A stretch of 64,000 nucleotides of DNA from Penelope pileata (lineage: Eukaryota; Chordata; Aves; Galliformes; Cracidae): NCBI GenBank assembly GCA_013396635.1, contig WBMW01005524.1, positions 16,642 through 80,641 of the forward strand. The letters are read 5' to 3'. Position numbers and translations under genes: made by a program. Each line of letters begins with the position of its first letter. The stretch's first letter is position 1. Of this stretch, positions 38,536 through 52,537 are shown piece by piece. A model generated the notes under the pieces. That model did no database searches. It was not told the origin of the DNA and saw only the letters and a program-made list of their open reading frames with translations.

Positions 38536-39699
38536 ACTTTTTTGTATAAAACTTGGAGATTACTTGTCAGCTACGTGAGCATCAAAGGTCTGCTTGCAGT
38601 GGAGGATATGTACTTCGGAAGCAGTTTTTCAGGGATGACATTATATATAATACATATTATATATTATAATTTATTTTAAATATTGAGTGGAAGCAACTAC
38701 GAAGTGTTTAAAAAATAAACCATTGCTGTGCTCAAGGCAGTCATTTAAGTTGTTTTTTTTTTTTACAGTTGCTAATAGCAACTTACGAGGCAAACATAAA
38801 TACAGCAATTTAAACGGACACTGTGGTAATGCGAATTTCTTCAAGAAGTTAAATACTAATGTCTTCCACCACAATAATGATGTCAGCTCTGCTCCACGTC
38901 AAAAAAAGGAAAGCTGAATGAACTTACAATCTGTATTTGCTTTTTTTTGAATGGGAGATTTTAAGAAAACTGACGGTAGCCAGTCTAGTCTGTAATTTTA
39001 AGTTCAATTGTTTGAATTAGTGAAATTTTCAGTACGTACATCTCAGTATGCTTCTTAAATGTTTCCCCATAGAGATTATAATTCCATTTACTTGGAGTCC
39101 AGACTTTAATTGCAGTTCCTGATAGATTTATTGAGGCAGGAAAAGAGAGGAAAGAGGAGAAGGTCACTCATGCGCAGAGCTGTTGCACTGAGCATGCTTC
39201 AGCTGCTAACGCAGCTGCATTGCAGGAGGCACAGCTGAACCATTTACACCACAGATTCCTTCTGTGTCTGTTGATTAGGAGGACTATTTGTCTACTATTA
39301 AAGAACTTGCCTTTCTGTGTGGTATTTCTGGCTGCTTGCTGCTATGTTTGTGTGTAGGAGTGCCTGTGTTTGTGTCGTTCACCTTAACCTATGTTTGGGG
39401 TGGGTGGTTAGTGGGAAGAACTTTTAAAGCAAAATCCTAGATAGGGATTCCATGCACAGTATCAGAAGAACACAAGCCACTCAGAAGAGCCTTCTAATTA
39501 AATGACTAATGGTAAATGTGTGTTCTAGAGGCGGGATTCTCCCCATGCTGGGAGGGCTCACCTTTTGATTCTTTGCTTCTTGCCATCAATGCTTCTGTTC
39601 TCCCTGAAATTTACTCTTTAAAGAAGTACTACCCCAGTCTCTCTGGACTTTCCTGTTCCCTGGTAATTTCAGCAGCACAAGAGAAAAAAAGTAAGACAC
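38536..39699. other. Intergenic, no gene seen
   Basis: AT-rich, with a short TATA-rich tract at 38641-38682. No gene or repeat family was recognised. Confidence 0.55.
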
Positions 39700-40182
39700 T
39701 GAAATGAGGCCTCAGCCTTGGTTTACTTACTTGCATAATGTCTGTGTGCTGAGTTAGATGCTAATGGACACAATGTATGTGTGTGTGACGAGTGAGTGGG
39801 CTTGACCAGCTTGAGCAAAGCCTTCCAGATAAAGATGGGCAAAACAACCCAACCACACAGGCACAGCGAACCAAGGATCCGAAGTTCAACACTGAGGAAG
39901 ACTATCAGCCTTCATCCTGTGACCACCAAGAAGACCCTCTGGGTGGCACTGCACATGCTCATGTGGGAGGGAACTTGTGTTATTCGTTTTGGGGAGCTAA
40001 TTGGAATATATGTGAGATTCCCCAGGATTGTAATGAATATGCATGTTACTGTGAGATAAAAGCAGAAGAGTACAAGGGATCAGTGTGCATACTTGGCGGA
40101 GCTATCCCCTATGCACCCTGTACTGTAATAAAGGAATACCTGCTCAACATTATATATTGCTGTGTTGAGTTTGTCTGGGATC
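39700..40182 (+). mobile_element. LTR, family copy 3 (best preserved)
   Basis: It shares with copy 2 the 5' part (ACTTGCATAATG, GTGCTGAGTTAGATG) and the 3' part (GGAGCTATCCCCTATGCACC, AATAAAGGAATACCTGCTC), ending TGGGATCAC. A 136-codon open frame across it (39792-40202) is probably fortuitous: it crosses the polyadenylation signal and has no retroviral motif. No internal region is attached, so it is probably a solo LTR. Confidence 0.7.
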
Positions 40183-41449
40183 ACAGTGAAGATTGCTCTT
40201 GAAACAGAAAGGAGTATCCTGAAAAACAACTCTTCTAGATTGGAAACTTCTCTGCTAATTCTGTAGTGCCCTCAGACTTGCTTTTGAGAGCCATGTTTGC
40301 AGAATCTGGCTTCAAGGATTAAGAAAAGGCCTTGCGCTAATGTAACTGTCCTTGAGACATTGCCTGACTGTGATGTACTCACAAGTGTCTTCTCCTATTC
40401 TTTTGCTGTTTCTAAGCAAGTCCAGGCTTAACTGAGAACGTCAGTCTCTACCCTGGTAAAGGTTCTGGAAACTTTACAATGGAAAAGAAACAGTCCATGT
40501 TTTGAAAGACATATGTATTTTCTGCAGTAATTTGGTAGAATATGGACATAACATCAGTTCAATTAAAACCATGTCAATAAAAGACAGTTGTGTGCTACAT
40601 GAAAGATTATTCTGTTGAAAACTAGCCTGAATTACAACAGATTTATACACATTAATTTGCTTTGTACATACAGAACGGAGTTGATTGAATTGCATGATTG
40701 TCTGATGAGAGCTGAAAAGCAGCGCTTGCTGTAGATAATTTAAATTGAGACCTATTATCATTTACGGATTTATTCTGCTCAGAATCAATAAGATGAAAAA
40801 GAGTCTGAATGCTTTGTGCTAATGCTAATCACTTTTGGGTCAGTAACTCTTTGTGTTTAAGTTATGTATTTCTTCCCTGTATTCACAGAGCTACTTGGAA
40901 AGTGAAATATTTAAAATGTCTTCCACTGAATAGAATCTCCCCTCCTACTTTACAGAGAATTCAGCACTGATAAATCTTTTGTTGTACTGAAAAGTTCCCT
41001 GAGACAATGACTAAATGGACAGAAGGACCAAAATGACAAAAACTCTGGAAAGAAGTTCAGTATAAGTGCCCTGGAAATTTTAATTTAAAGCAGCATTCTT
41101 GGTATCTGGTGACTGGACTTGTCCTTAGGACACAGAGTGAAGCCAGGATTGCGTAGCCAAAACATTCTATTATAGAATCAATTGTGTTCCTGGATAATTT
41201 CTCTTTTCAGGTTAGAGATATCACTGGACCCGGGACAGAAAAGAAAAAAAGGGCAGAACCAAGATGATTTTAATATAGTGGTGCAGTCAAAAGGGGGGTG
41301 TCTTAGTTTCTTGCTGAAACGGAAGTTACTTTTTCTCCTAGTGTCTGGTATGAAGCTTTGTTTTGGTTCTAGATGTAAAAACAAGCTGATGACACACCGA
41401 TTGTTTTATGCTTGTTGCCTGACAGTGCTGAACAGAGCCAAGGGCATTT
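40183..41449. other. Intergenic, no gene seen
   Basis: No supported gene and no recognisable mobile element. Confidence 0.55.
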
Positions 41450-41872
41450 CAGTCTCCCAGCTGCTTGTACTGCTCTGCCAGCAAAGGGGCTGGAGGGCAC
41501 AGGGAGCTGGGAGGGGACAGGACCAGGGCAGCTGACCCAAACTGCCCAAAGGGATATTCCGTACCATATGGCATCGTGTGATATAAAGGAGGGGAGAGAG
41601 CTGGAGAGGGGCTGCTGCCCAGGGATGGGCTTGGCATTGTTTGGCAGCTGGTGAGCTACTGCTTTGTGTATCATCTATTTCTGTGTGTACATATATATAT
41701 ATAATTATTGTTATTTCTTTTACTACCTTGCTATCTTAGTAAACAACTTTTATCCCAACCTACGAATTCCATTTTAATTTCTCCTAGTTCTCCACACCAT
41801 TCCACTTGGGGAGAGGGTAGCTGAGCGAATGACTGTGTGGGACTAAGCTATCTGCTGTCTGAAACCACAGCA
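41450..41872 (+). mobile_element. Avian ERVL-type solo LTR
   Basis: It contains the characteristic avian LTR text gacccaaactgcccaaaggg, then attccgtaccatatgg. A TATA box (GATATAAAGG) lies at about 41580. Further on are ttactaccttgctatcttag and the 3' block cacttggggagagggtagc. The recognisable end is near ctgaaaccacagcag. No coding region follows. Confidence 0.75.
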
Positions 41873-44800
41873 GGGAAATACAGAAAAGCATTAAAAAAAA
41901 AAAATTGTATTTTTGGTTAAATAGGACTGAAAAAATTCAGTTTGACAAATTTAATTGCCTACTATGAGCTTGGTTATTGTATGTAGGGCTGCAGACAAGG
42001 GAAGAAGGTGTGCTGCACAGCTGGAGGAGAGCTGACAAGTTCTTATGAGGAAGAAAACTAAACATCACTCTGAGCAAGGAGCTATGCTGGAGTTCCCAGT
42101 CCTCCAGACTTGCTTAGTTCCTTCTGAAGTTGAGGAACCAGTGCTGAAAGTATGGGTTGAACAGAAGGTGAGGAAAAATTGACCTCCATTGCAGTAGGAA
42201 TGTCTACTGCATTAATAATACCTATATTGTTAAATCAAAAGTAATTTACTGACTACACAGACAGAAGTGGATGGACTGTGCTCCCTGCAAAGAAGCCGGA
42301 AAGGCTAGTAAGACAAATGTGCAGAACTGAGTCTCTACAGGAATTGGATTTTCAATTCCATGACAGAGTTTATGGCTCTCTGAAATCTATGACTTCTCAC
42401 AGAGTATCAGAGAAGAGATGATACATAAACATTGCTGCTGTGAGAAGGGCTCCTTGAGTCTTAATTTTGCTGTTTCTGCTGTTGCATTCCCTCTTCCTTT
42501 TGACAGGAAAAATCATTTCTGGAAATTGGGCGGAAGGCATGGTTGCCAGCTGCTGAAACAATGGGTGTTAAGGCAGTGCTAAGACTTGGGACTCTATTGG
42601 CAATGTGAAGCAGCAAGATGAGCAGTGCTCTTCTCACTGAGACTGGGCTCTGCAGACAGTGGAAAGTGTTGCAAAAGAATGAAATATCTCGCCTAAGCAG
42701 CGTGGAGTAGTAGGGCCAAGTCATGAGTAGAATTAGCTTTTCAAGGCCCAGATGAGTGTCCCAGCAACTGCACCATGCTGCATCTCTGTTCAGATGCAGG
42801 AAAGCTAGTTCTGGGTGATTAAACAATCAGTGCTTTTACAACAACAGTCCATCACATACATCACTGTTGGAGCTGATTGCCTTATTTTTATTTCATCTTT
42901 GACGAGCGTTTCCCTGTTCATACTATTTTTCCACAAATACTCTAGACTACAACGTTAGTTTTATCTCTTTTAAAGGTGTTTTAAAAAAGCATGTTAAACT
43001 TTTTTTTCTGTTAAAATGGTCTGGAGCAGCTAATACACTTTCTTTCAATAAATAGCTATAAAAACATCAAAGGTTTCGGTAACTGTTAGCTGTGTATTTT
43101 GTAATGCCTATTGTATTTCCATTTCGTTAGTTCTATTTAAAGAGCAGTATTATCATGCCCCATTTCCTGTTAAATAGTTCTATTTGTCTGCACTACAGGA
43201 GGCAGGAGATTTTAGGTCCAAAAGGAATTATCTCACAGTAAATTACTTCTAACTCCATTACTGAATACTAAGCACTCTCCCATTGCTGTGTGAGCAGCTT
43301 GGAGAGATAACATTGCAATTTATTTATTTGTTTTGTCCCACGTATATAGGTGACACACGGACTCATTTGAGCAGAGACAGTGATAACTGACAGGTACATT
43401 AGGTCAGACACATATAGCAAAGTTTACTTTGATTATGAAGTAAGTGTGAAGATGTGCAGTAGCTGATGTCAGTTTGATCTCTCTTATGGTATATAATGGC
43501 TTATTCTTTTCATGGTTGAACGGACACTAATTTTTGTCTAATAAGTAAGCTATCAGTTGAGAGTGTTTTAGAGAGTAGCCAGGTTTTTTTTATCCCACTG
43601 AAAGGGAAACCATTCGTGAAATTATTTTAAAATTTGTTTGGATTGCTTGTTGTATTAATCTTTCTCCTTCTAAAGTCCCCTGTTTACTCAAAGGTACTAA
43701 AGGTACAGTGTTTTTGAAGGACCTGCTGCGAATCTATTGCAATGTGCATGAGACCTTTCCATATTAAAATAGTTGCAGAGAACAGAATATTTTCTGTCTG
43801 ATTTGATGTGTGTTTGCTGAACTGCAAGGTCTTTTTGTACCAGAGCTTAAACTTTGAAGGGAGGGGAGAAACAATGTTCTGTTATTGAGATCCCCTTCCT
43901 TCTCCCTTGTGGGTAACGTAGGAAGGATCCAAGACTGTAATGTTGGCATGTTCTCTCATTGTTATGTGGCCATTTCATTTGCATTTATGAAAATACCTTA
44001 TTAAAATACATTTTGCAAGACATAATATAACTGATCAATAATGTATTTATAAAAAAAAAAAATTGATAAGCTCTGGAAGTGAAGGGTAATGTTCTGGGTT
44101 GTCCATTGTGGCTAAGCTTCCTGGCACAAAGGCAGTTCCAGGGGAAACATACATTCAGTGCTAATTTTTAAAGATGTCAATTTAAGAGGGAAAAAAACCA
44201 CCATCTTTTTGGTTATCTTTTTGGTAGTAATTACTAACATCTCTGAACCCTGTATTGTTCAGTGTATGTCAGCGAGCTCAGAAAGGTTCTTCTCTGTATG
44301 GTTATGTCCTGTTTGTCTCTGAAAGGTTGAGCTGTTTTAGCTCTAATTAAATTGATATGCAGCAAGGAGCTGAGCGTCTGATGTCTGGAGCATGCATGGA
44401 GCTTGTTCTTGTTCTCTTCTTGATTTTTTTCCTTCTACCTAGATCACTACTGGTAAACACTTCTCAAAAAAAGCATTGTGTTACTCGGTGTGCCAGTGAG
44501 ATTTAACAACGAATGGACACCACCTGGTCAAATGCAGGGTGTGAATAACTGCTTTTATTTCTGTTTGATCCAAGCATTCTTCCATAAGCAAAACTGATGA
44601 ACTCTTCTGTTTTGAGGCTGTAAATAATTTCATTAATATGCCTTTGCGAACCAGAGAGTCTGATAATAGAAATCGTCAGGAACCTTATTAATAATAACAA
44701 GGCTTAGTTTTAATCTAATCAGCATGAAAGGGGAATGATTTTTATATGCCTCACAGTTGTTAATTGAAAACCTTCATTGACGTAGGAAGATGAATGTATC

Positions 44801-46439
44801 ATTGCCTGTTTCCTTTGCCTATTGCATGTGAGAAGTATGTCTTGCATTAAGTAAATTGTTGGACAAGTGTGTGCTACTTTCCTCTTGTCTAAGGGGGAAG
44901 GTGTTTCAGATGAGTATTGTAGGTTTCCAACCTTTTTCAGTTTACAGACTGGAAGGTCTCACAACTGAAAGCTTCAGAAGTAGCCTATAAATTCATGGTC
45001 GCCTGCAAATCTGAGGCATAGCAGTGAACTAAAAGATATTTTCAAACCATGACTAGTAATGAAGTGTCCCTCCATTTCCACTGGGCTGACTGGTGCCTCT
45101 ATGGTGTGACCAACATTCCTGTACCTTGGTTACTACTGGCAAGGCAGCTGTGGCACACTGCAAATACGTTGGGAGAACTCCTCAGGTAGCTGTGCCATGT
45201 CAGCTGGCTAGCTCATGGCATAGATCTCAACTGGAGCGTAAGACCAGCTCATGGAAGTTGCAGTCATATATCTGCAGCTTAGACACATTTTTGTCTTAAA
45301 TGTTTTCAAGAGTAACCACTCTTGAAATGGCCACTTAATGAGGGAAAATCTGTAAGTCATTAATGATGGTCACATCTGTGCTGGAAACAACCAGAACAAC
45401 GTTCTCTCCTGCCATCACTTGGGCTTGGAATAAGAAATGGAGGTGCAGGTTGAGTTCTTGTTTTTAAAATCAAGCCTAAGTTCTATTAACACTTGAAGCT
45501 GCCGTTTTCACATTGTCAGTGCCATGCCTTGGCTGTCCTTAGCACTCCCCATCCACTCTGCTTAGGAGGATTACTTGTTTTGAGAACCGGGCTCAGAGCA
45601 GGGCACTCCCCACAGTCCCCAGACATAAGCCCCACTGTGAACCTGGGAGTGGAGTGTGAGTGCCTTCCATCTGTCCCCGTCCTCCACGTGCAGCCCCTTG
45701 CTCTTTTGCTGCCTTTGCTTAACTCCGCACAGAGAAGGCGAAAACTTACAATGCCTCTGCTAAAAGACCAGCTTAACATTTTATTGCTGCAGTCAGCAAC
45801 TTTTCCACTACTTCACTTTCAGACCACGCCAACAGAAGTAAGACTTACATCTGATAACTTACTGATGAGAGAGCATCTCCAGGCTCTTCTCATACATTAA
45901 CATTGCCTCTTGCTTCACTTCTTTTCCTGTGTTCTCCTTGGGATATATAGAAAATGAGGCTATAATAATGCTGTCCTTTCTTATCTTCTTTCACAAACAT
46001 TAATCCCATGATTTTTTATCAGTATAAAATAACCCTGGAGATAGGGCAGTCTGTGGATCAGCTTGTATGAAACTAGAAAACTGAAATTATTCTGTTTAAT
46101 TGCTTGTGAAAGTCAACTTTTTTCAAAATCTCTAGCTGTGACTGGGTACTTACAAAACACAATGTATTCTTTTCTTTAGCAGATCACCTAAGTACATTTT
46201 ACTAGCAACCCCTTTGAACCAGATGAAACTGTAATTCAAGCTGTCTTGTCTGCTTCTGCTTTAGTTCACAATAATGTCACTATGCAGCTCTCACCAAAGA
46301 CTTAAGTTTTTATTTGGACAGCTACATCAAGTACTTCGTCCTATTTTTTCTGCAGATCGTTATTGAGAAGGTAGCTTTTCTAAAATAATAATAAAAAACC
46401 ACAATATTCCATTCAGTGTATATATATTTTAAATTGAAA
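41873..46439. other. Intergenic, no gene seen
   Basis: About 4.6 kb of AT-rich DNA. The longest open frames (near 42461-42826 minus and 45493-45900 plus) have no recognisable motif or splice support. Confidence 0.6.
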
Positions 46440-46780
46440 GGTTTGTTATGGCCGTATGCCCGTCCTCTGCACCCTTGAAGGGTGCAGAGCAGTTGGGACT
46501 AGAGCAAAGGTGATTCTGGGAAAAGGGGGGGGGGAAGGTGTTGCTTTAGTTTGCCTTTTGTTTCTTACCATTCAGTTCTATTTTTAATTAACAATAAATT
46601 AAATTAACTTTCCTCAGGTCAAGTCTATTTTGCTTGTGACTGTAAACTGGTAAGTGATATCCCTGTCATCATCTCAGCCCATGAGCTTTTCTGTCTTATT
46701 TTCTCCACCTGTCCCCGTGAGGATGAGGAGAGAGAGAGAAGCTGGGTGGGTGTCTGGCCAAGGTCAGCCCAAACCCATCA
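46440..46780 (+). mobile_element. Avian ERV LTR remnant
   Basis: The right part (ccatgagcttttctgtctta, then gaggatgaggagagagagag and gtctggccaaggtcagccca) matches the 3' end of a common avian ERV LTR. A run of about ten G lies near 46526. Its left boundary is uncertain. Confidence 0.6.
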
Positions 46781-46835
46781 TAGAACGGCTGCGGTTGGAA
46801 AGGACCTTAAGGATCATCTAATTCCAACAAATCAC
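46781..46835 (-). mobile_element. Short CR1 3'-end fragment
   Basis: The sequence tagaacggctgcggttgg, followed by aaaggaccttaaggatcatc, is the CR1 3' tail in reverse. It directly abuts the LTR remnant on its left. Confidence 0.7.
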
Positions 46836-49800
46836 ACAATATCATGCTGCATTTAAAAAGACTGTATATGCCTGGGCCTTTTACCAGTAGGATTTGATCT
46901 GAGGAGGAGATCTCTGCTCAAGAAAACATGAGGAGGTGAAAACGCACACAGTAGCCTTATCTGACCTTCAGAGACAGTTCTTGTTGACTTCAGTCTCCCG
47001 TTTACTGCTCCGTGTGCCTACAGTTTCCCTGCAGTAGAAGATTGCTTGGGCACTTGCACATCTCTGTTTTCGGAGAAACGTGCTGCGTGAGAAGAGAAGC
47101 TCAGGTCAGTCCTGCATGTTGATGATGGCTTGTGGATAATTTCAGTTTCAGGCTTTGTGTGTGCGTGGAGGAGCCAAGCTGGATTAAGGCCATTGGTGCA
47201 TTTGTGTAAGCGAGGAACCATCCTGTTCTGGGGGCCTGCCTGTCTGTGGGTGGTTCTGAGCAGATCGGGATGAACTGTAACACAGTCTACTTGCTTTCTT
47301 TCTTTATAATCCTTACTAGAGCTGCTTGAACATAAAGTATAGGCAAACGCCCTGTCCGTAACACCATTTTATGCAATTTGGGTCATTGTGTATCTCAAGG
47401 AAGTGAAGTACAAGGGACATGCATATCACCACATGCACCACCACACACCACATACATATTTCTTACATGTATTTTGTTCAAACAGCTTCATGGGAAGCTG
47501 CAACTCAGAAATCTACTGGTAAGTATAATTATGTTGCACAATCCCTTTTTCTTTTCTGTTCCTTTCTTTTCTGTTCTTTTCTTTCCTGTTCTTTTCTTTC
47601 CTGTTCTTTTCTTTTCTGTTCTTGTCTAAGCAGTCTAAGATTTATGTAGTTATGATCCATGGCATATATGATAGAGTTGAAAATGAACAAGTTGTTAAAA
47701 ACCTCAAAAGCAGTGGGGGAAAAAAAAAAAGAAAGAAAGAAACAGCAAAGAAAAAAATAATTCTGACTTGGGGGAAAACATCTTAAGGTTGTGAATCCTG
47801 CTCCCTTATCTTCCTTTCCTTTACATTTCAGGCAACTTTTACAGGGTAAGCAAGCAGATCAGAATTATTACCTGACTGGAGAAGAGTTTTTACAGACAGA
47901 AAGCCTGTAAATAGAGAAATTCTTATTTACCTGGTTAAAGTTAGCAGGTCTCTCTTTCCAAGTGGCAGCATGTCCAGATTTATCGTAAGGAAAAAAGTAA
48001 CACCACACCCTAAGGTTGGCAAATTTGCAGTGAGGATCCCATTACAAGCTGGTGGTCTACATCTCATATAACTTGAAATAAAGGAATCACTCGCATTCAC
48101 AATCAATACAATTACCACTACTTTACACGAATTAAGTAATTTGTATGGTATTACTGTTTGCGGCGTTTCTATCCCTATTAAGACTACTTCTTTGGTATTT
48201 CAGCCCTACTGATGGCAGAGGCAGGTGCATGCCAGTTACCCACAAAACCACGGCAAAGCTCTATGGGGAAGCTCTTTTATGTCCATCTAGATTTGAATTT
48301 GTAGTCCCTTTCCAATTACTGTGCTAATTGTTTAAGAGATTGTTAGACTAAAAAAGTTTTTAATCACTAATCTGTTTTTGAAAGGAACTTATGGGCTGAA
48401 CTACGTACTTCTTAAATTAATTTTCTTCATGAATACTTCTTTCTCAATACAGATTTGTGAGTCAGAACACCCTACTGTGCTTGTTTCTTTTGTTTTTTCT
48501 TCAAACACCTGGCCTATTATTCTCCATTTTTTCCCCCAACAAAATTGTTCTTTCTTTGTAGGAAAGGTTCTGATGATATTATGCCACTGGAAATACAGAA
48601 ATTTACCCAACACTCTATGTTATTAGAACTGAACTTGGGGCAGAGAAAAAACTTGACAAACCTCACAATTTACCCAAATATGAGAAATGCAATAGAAATT
48701 GAAACACTCACAAATATTTCTATACCCTGCAGAATTTTCAAACACACCTCGAAAAAATTGTAGCATGGAGGGCGATGTTACGAGACTTAACTCAGCAACT
48801 GAGTTTTTCTCACAGTGGGCTAAAGCCCGGAGAAAGGGAACAAGGGAGTCGTGGTATATTCAGATCTTCTGTGCTGTTTTGAAAATCTCCCAGGTCTCTG
48901 TTTTCAGGAAAACTAGACAAACCCAATTAAAAACGAAAAAAAATCCCTGCTCCAAGACTTCTTCTGTTGAAGCCTATGCTAAGAAGCTGTGTTCATGTCA
49001 CACAGAGAGGAATTAGGCTGCAACCTTGACAAAAACCTTCAGTCTTAATTGAGATCAGTGCAAGCTTTGCCCAAATTACAGTAAATTTGTTAATTCTATA
49101 CAGCAAAACGAAGTGTCTGGAAATAATTGCAGCACTGAGTGTGAGAAGCTCTCTGTAAAATGGCTGGCCTGTTTAGAATATGGGATGCTGCTTTTGTTAC
49201 ACTGTGAAAAGCCAGGAAAGTAAATGTTCCTGCTTCGTTTGTGGTAAGTGTTGACCCATGTGTAGCTCTGAAGGCAGACTGAAGGTCTTTTAGTTAAATT
49301 CTCCTCAAAGTTTCTTAAACATCATTTTAATGCTATGTCCACAATCAGTTCTAAGCATGCCTCTTTGTTTACATTTAAAATTGAGGAACATTTCTGAACA
49401 AGTAAGCCTTCATCCCTGGTGTGATATTTATTTAAGAATAGCAATAATTAACATCAAAAGCTTGTTGAGTTTCAGTTACAGGTGCACTTTGATTCTTCAG
49501 CTGATTTCAAGTGTTGTCTTGCATATTTGTTTTCATAATATCATTAGCTCTCACAGCTGAACTTTCAATTTATATGAAAGAACAGAAATTTATTGGAAGG
49601 ATTCATTAAAGCAGAAAAAGTGAAATCAGGTTAAAGAAAATGTCTCTGCATTTCAGTCTAAAAATCAGGTGAAACATCAGCAAGCTGTATTTTCTGCTTG
49701 CATCCACCGGGAGATGCTAATGTCTGCAGACACCATCTTCCACCCAGACAGCTCAAGAATGGCAGCTTTTATTTAATCCATAGTATAATACAATACGCAA

Positions 49801-52537
49801 CGTACTTACCTTTGCTATTCTTTCAGGTATCAAATAGCACACACTACCTTGAAGGCACAGTCATGCATAAATATACACCAGAGCCCCTTGCCCCTTCCCT
49901 GCCTCAGGGTGACATTTGGGAGAAGCAGGCTGGGGTGGCGGGGGAGCAGTACCAAGCAGGTGCTCGGTAGTGGCTAAGAGAAAAGGGTGTCTTGGAGGAA
50001 GGGTGCCTTCATGCAAGGAGTCTGTAAAGGGCAACACCCAATCAGCATGGCAGGAGCTCAGGAACCAACCCTTTCCAGAGAGAGATGTGGAGCTGGAGTA
50101 CTGCGGCAGTAGCTCCTAGTTCTGGGTCTGGTATGAGCTATGGTGCAAGTAAGCAGTTGCCTCAGCATACAAATTGCTGTTCCTTAAATCATTCACGCCC
50201 ACGCCTACTAGAAAAACTTTGATAGGTAAGTTACCACTGAATTTAACTGCTGAAATCAAGGGAATTTTAATTGACCTTGTAGTCAATTATGAAGTTTTTT
50301 ATGACTATAAATGACTTAGTTTTTCATGCCATTTATTAAAACAGCCTTCAGCAGTTATTCTTCATGTGCTGCTTCTAGTGAATTTGTCTAGGAATATAAT
50401 TTGGCAAAAATAGCTGGGTTTTATTTTTATTGCAAAGTTCTTTTCTGAATGGCTCGTGATGAATGCAGGATGGTTCATGCTATTTTAAAGGAGACAATGG
50501 CACAGACTGCTTTCATGCAGAACCTTCTCACACTGCAAGAGTGACACTGATGGCAAGGTAAAAAGCACATACCAAACAGAATGTGAACTGTGTAATGACA
50601 GCTTCCTAACCATTAATCTACCTAAAAGGCTTATTTGGATCAAATCTGGTACTTGAGCGGGTACTGTGTTGTGCTGCAAGTTGGTGGCCTGGGCTCTTCG
50701 AGTGGTTTGGTGGAAGTGAATAGCTGTTGTGGAAGAAAATATGCAACGTTTTTGTTAGAGGTCCTGGGTATGTTCCGTTCAAAGTTTAGTCATGCGCAGC
50801 AGGTCGAACAGCAGAAGTGTACTTTGGGTAGGAAGCTTGCTTTTCCGAACAGTAAAATACCACTGCTTTCTCCCACCTGCAGCACAATGAGATTATGAAT
50901 CCAGAAATACTTCCAGCCTTGTGGTTTATTATAGCTCAAAAGCAGTCAAAGCAACTAGTAGTTCAGAGGAAACGAAGAACAGATCTGCCTAATAAAGCAA
51001 ACTGTCCTCGGTCACAAACCTAAATACAAGTTCACAGAAGCCTAAAGAAGCAGCAGTTAGGTAACTGGAGCTCTGCACTCAGATGGGAGCCTAGAAAACA
51101 TCTTTGATAGTTTCAAGAGTAGTCCCAGAGCTGCTGTGAGAAAGAAGTTCTAAAATTTACAAAATTTTATCTCAGAATTTAGTGCTTGTGAATGGTCTTT
51201 GGGAACCAGATAGCATCAGTGGAAGAGTTCCATGCTGTTCTATCAACCCACAGAAACAGCGCTCCTTTGGACTGCTGCTACAGAGGTTGGAAAGGCAATC
51301 TGCTGGTGTCCTCAGCTGTTTGCCTGCCTGTTGTGATTGCTAAGCAACAATTAGCACTTGCATAACTGCCATTTGCACACTGTCATGATGATTCAATCAC
51401 TCCTCACAACAGCCCTGTGAGGTAGGCAAGTAAGCTGCAAAATGAGGATAATACTTGTCCTCACTTGACACTAATGCATCAGACCTATCAGTAGGAGAGT
51501 TGTTCTCAGTTCCATTTCACAGATGGCAAAGTTCAGCAAAAAAACTACGAAATGACTTGTGTGAGGCCAGAAAATGAGTATAGGATTTTGCTGAACTATG
51601 GACACTTGGTCAGTTGGGCCTCTGTTTATACTCATTCTAGTATCAGTCCAAGGAAGAATTCAACACTTCACATTTAGTTTTCACTTACATTCTCAATCTA
51701 CTCACGGCATGAGACATGGGAACGTACAAGTAATCTGTTAATTCAGTGCTCTGGTAAAACATGCCACTAGTCACACTAAAAGTATTCAGTAACTTCATAT
51801 TTACAACTATTAGTTACTTACTAATATGTATAAATGCACATAGTTAACTACAGACAATTCACTGCACATTAATAACCCATTTTCAAAGGATACACTTTTC
51901 ATATACAAAGAATTTTTTTAATTATTAAAACATTGCCAATGAGCATTTTTTTTGTTTGAAACAAGATATGCTTTATACAAACCTAGTTCTCAATCAAAAG
52001 CCTGTATTGAAAATACTCCACATCTCCTTCCCGCTAAGTCTGACACGCAAGATTTCATCGGCATTTGTCCTTCAACATGAAGCATGGTTCCAAAGCTAAG
52101 AACATAACGTATCCTGCTTCTTACGTCCTGTATGTAAGAGTTCCACCTGAGCAATGACTTAAGAATAGCTTAAAAATAACTGAAGTTATTCCTACAAAGA
52201 ATTTTGAACCATTGAACCAGCATCCAGCAACTTGAGGGATTTCAAAGCTTCAGTTTCACGTTAGCCTGAATTACAAAGATGAGACAGTACCTAGTTATTT
52301 CCGCAGTGTCAGAAATTCACTGCATGTAGGAAGAATGAGAAAAGTCAACTTGCTACACGATTTCATAATGTAATGAAGGAAAACATTTTTTAGCAAGATT
52401 GTTTCCCTTTTGTCCATTACTGAAGGTGGAGGAACTACAGCCCGGTGTGTGTGTTTTCTTTTTTTTAAATGTCTCTAACAGGAGCTACTTACCCAAGAAA
52501 GCATTCCCTTCTGTGGCTGTAGTCTGTGGGAGAGCTC
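46836..52537. other. Intergenic, no gene seen
   Basis: About 5.7 kb without a supported gene. It contains a pyrimidine minisatellite at 47545-47624 and an A-rich tract at about 47715-47757. Downstream of the homeobox stop (below 52538) it presumably holds that gene's 3' UTR, whose end I cannot fix. Confidence 0.55.
47545..47624. repeat. Pyrimidine minisatellite, unit about 15 bp
   Basis: About five tandem units close to CTTTTCTTTCCTGTT, all C/T apart from one G per unit. This makes a strongly strand-asymmetric tract. Confidence 0.85.

Noticed and set aside
39792..40202. 136-codon plus-strand open frame
   Set aside because: It lies across an LTR, including its polyadenylation signal, and has no retroviral or cellular motif.
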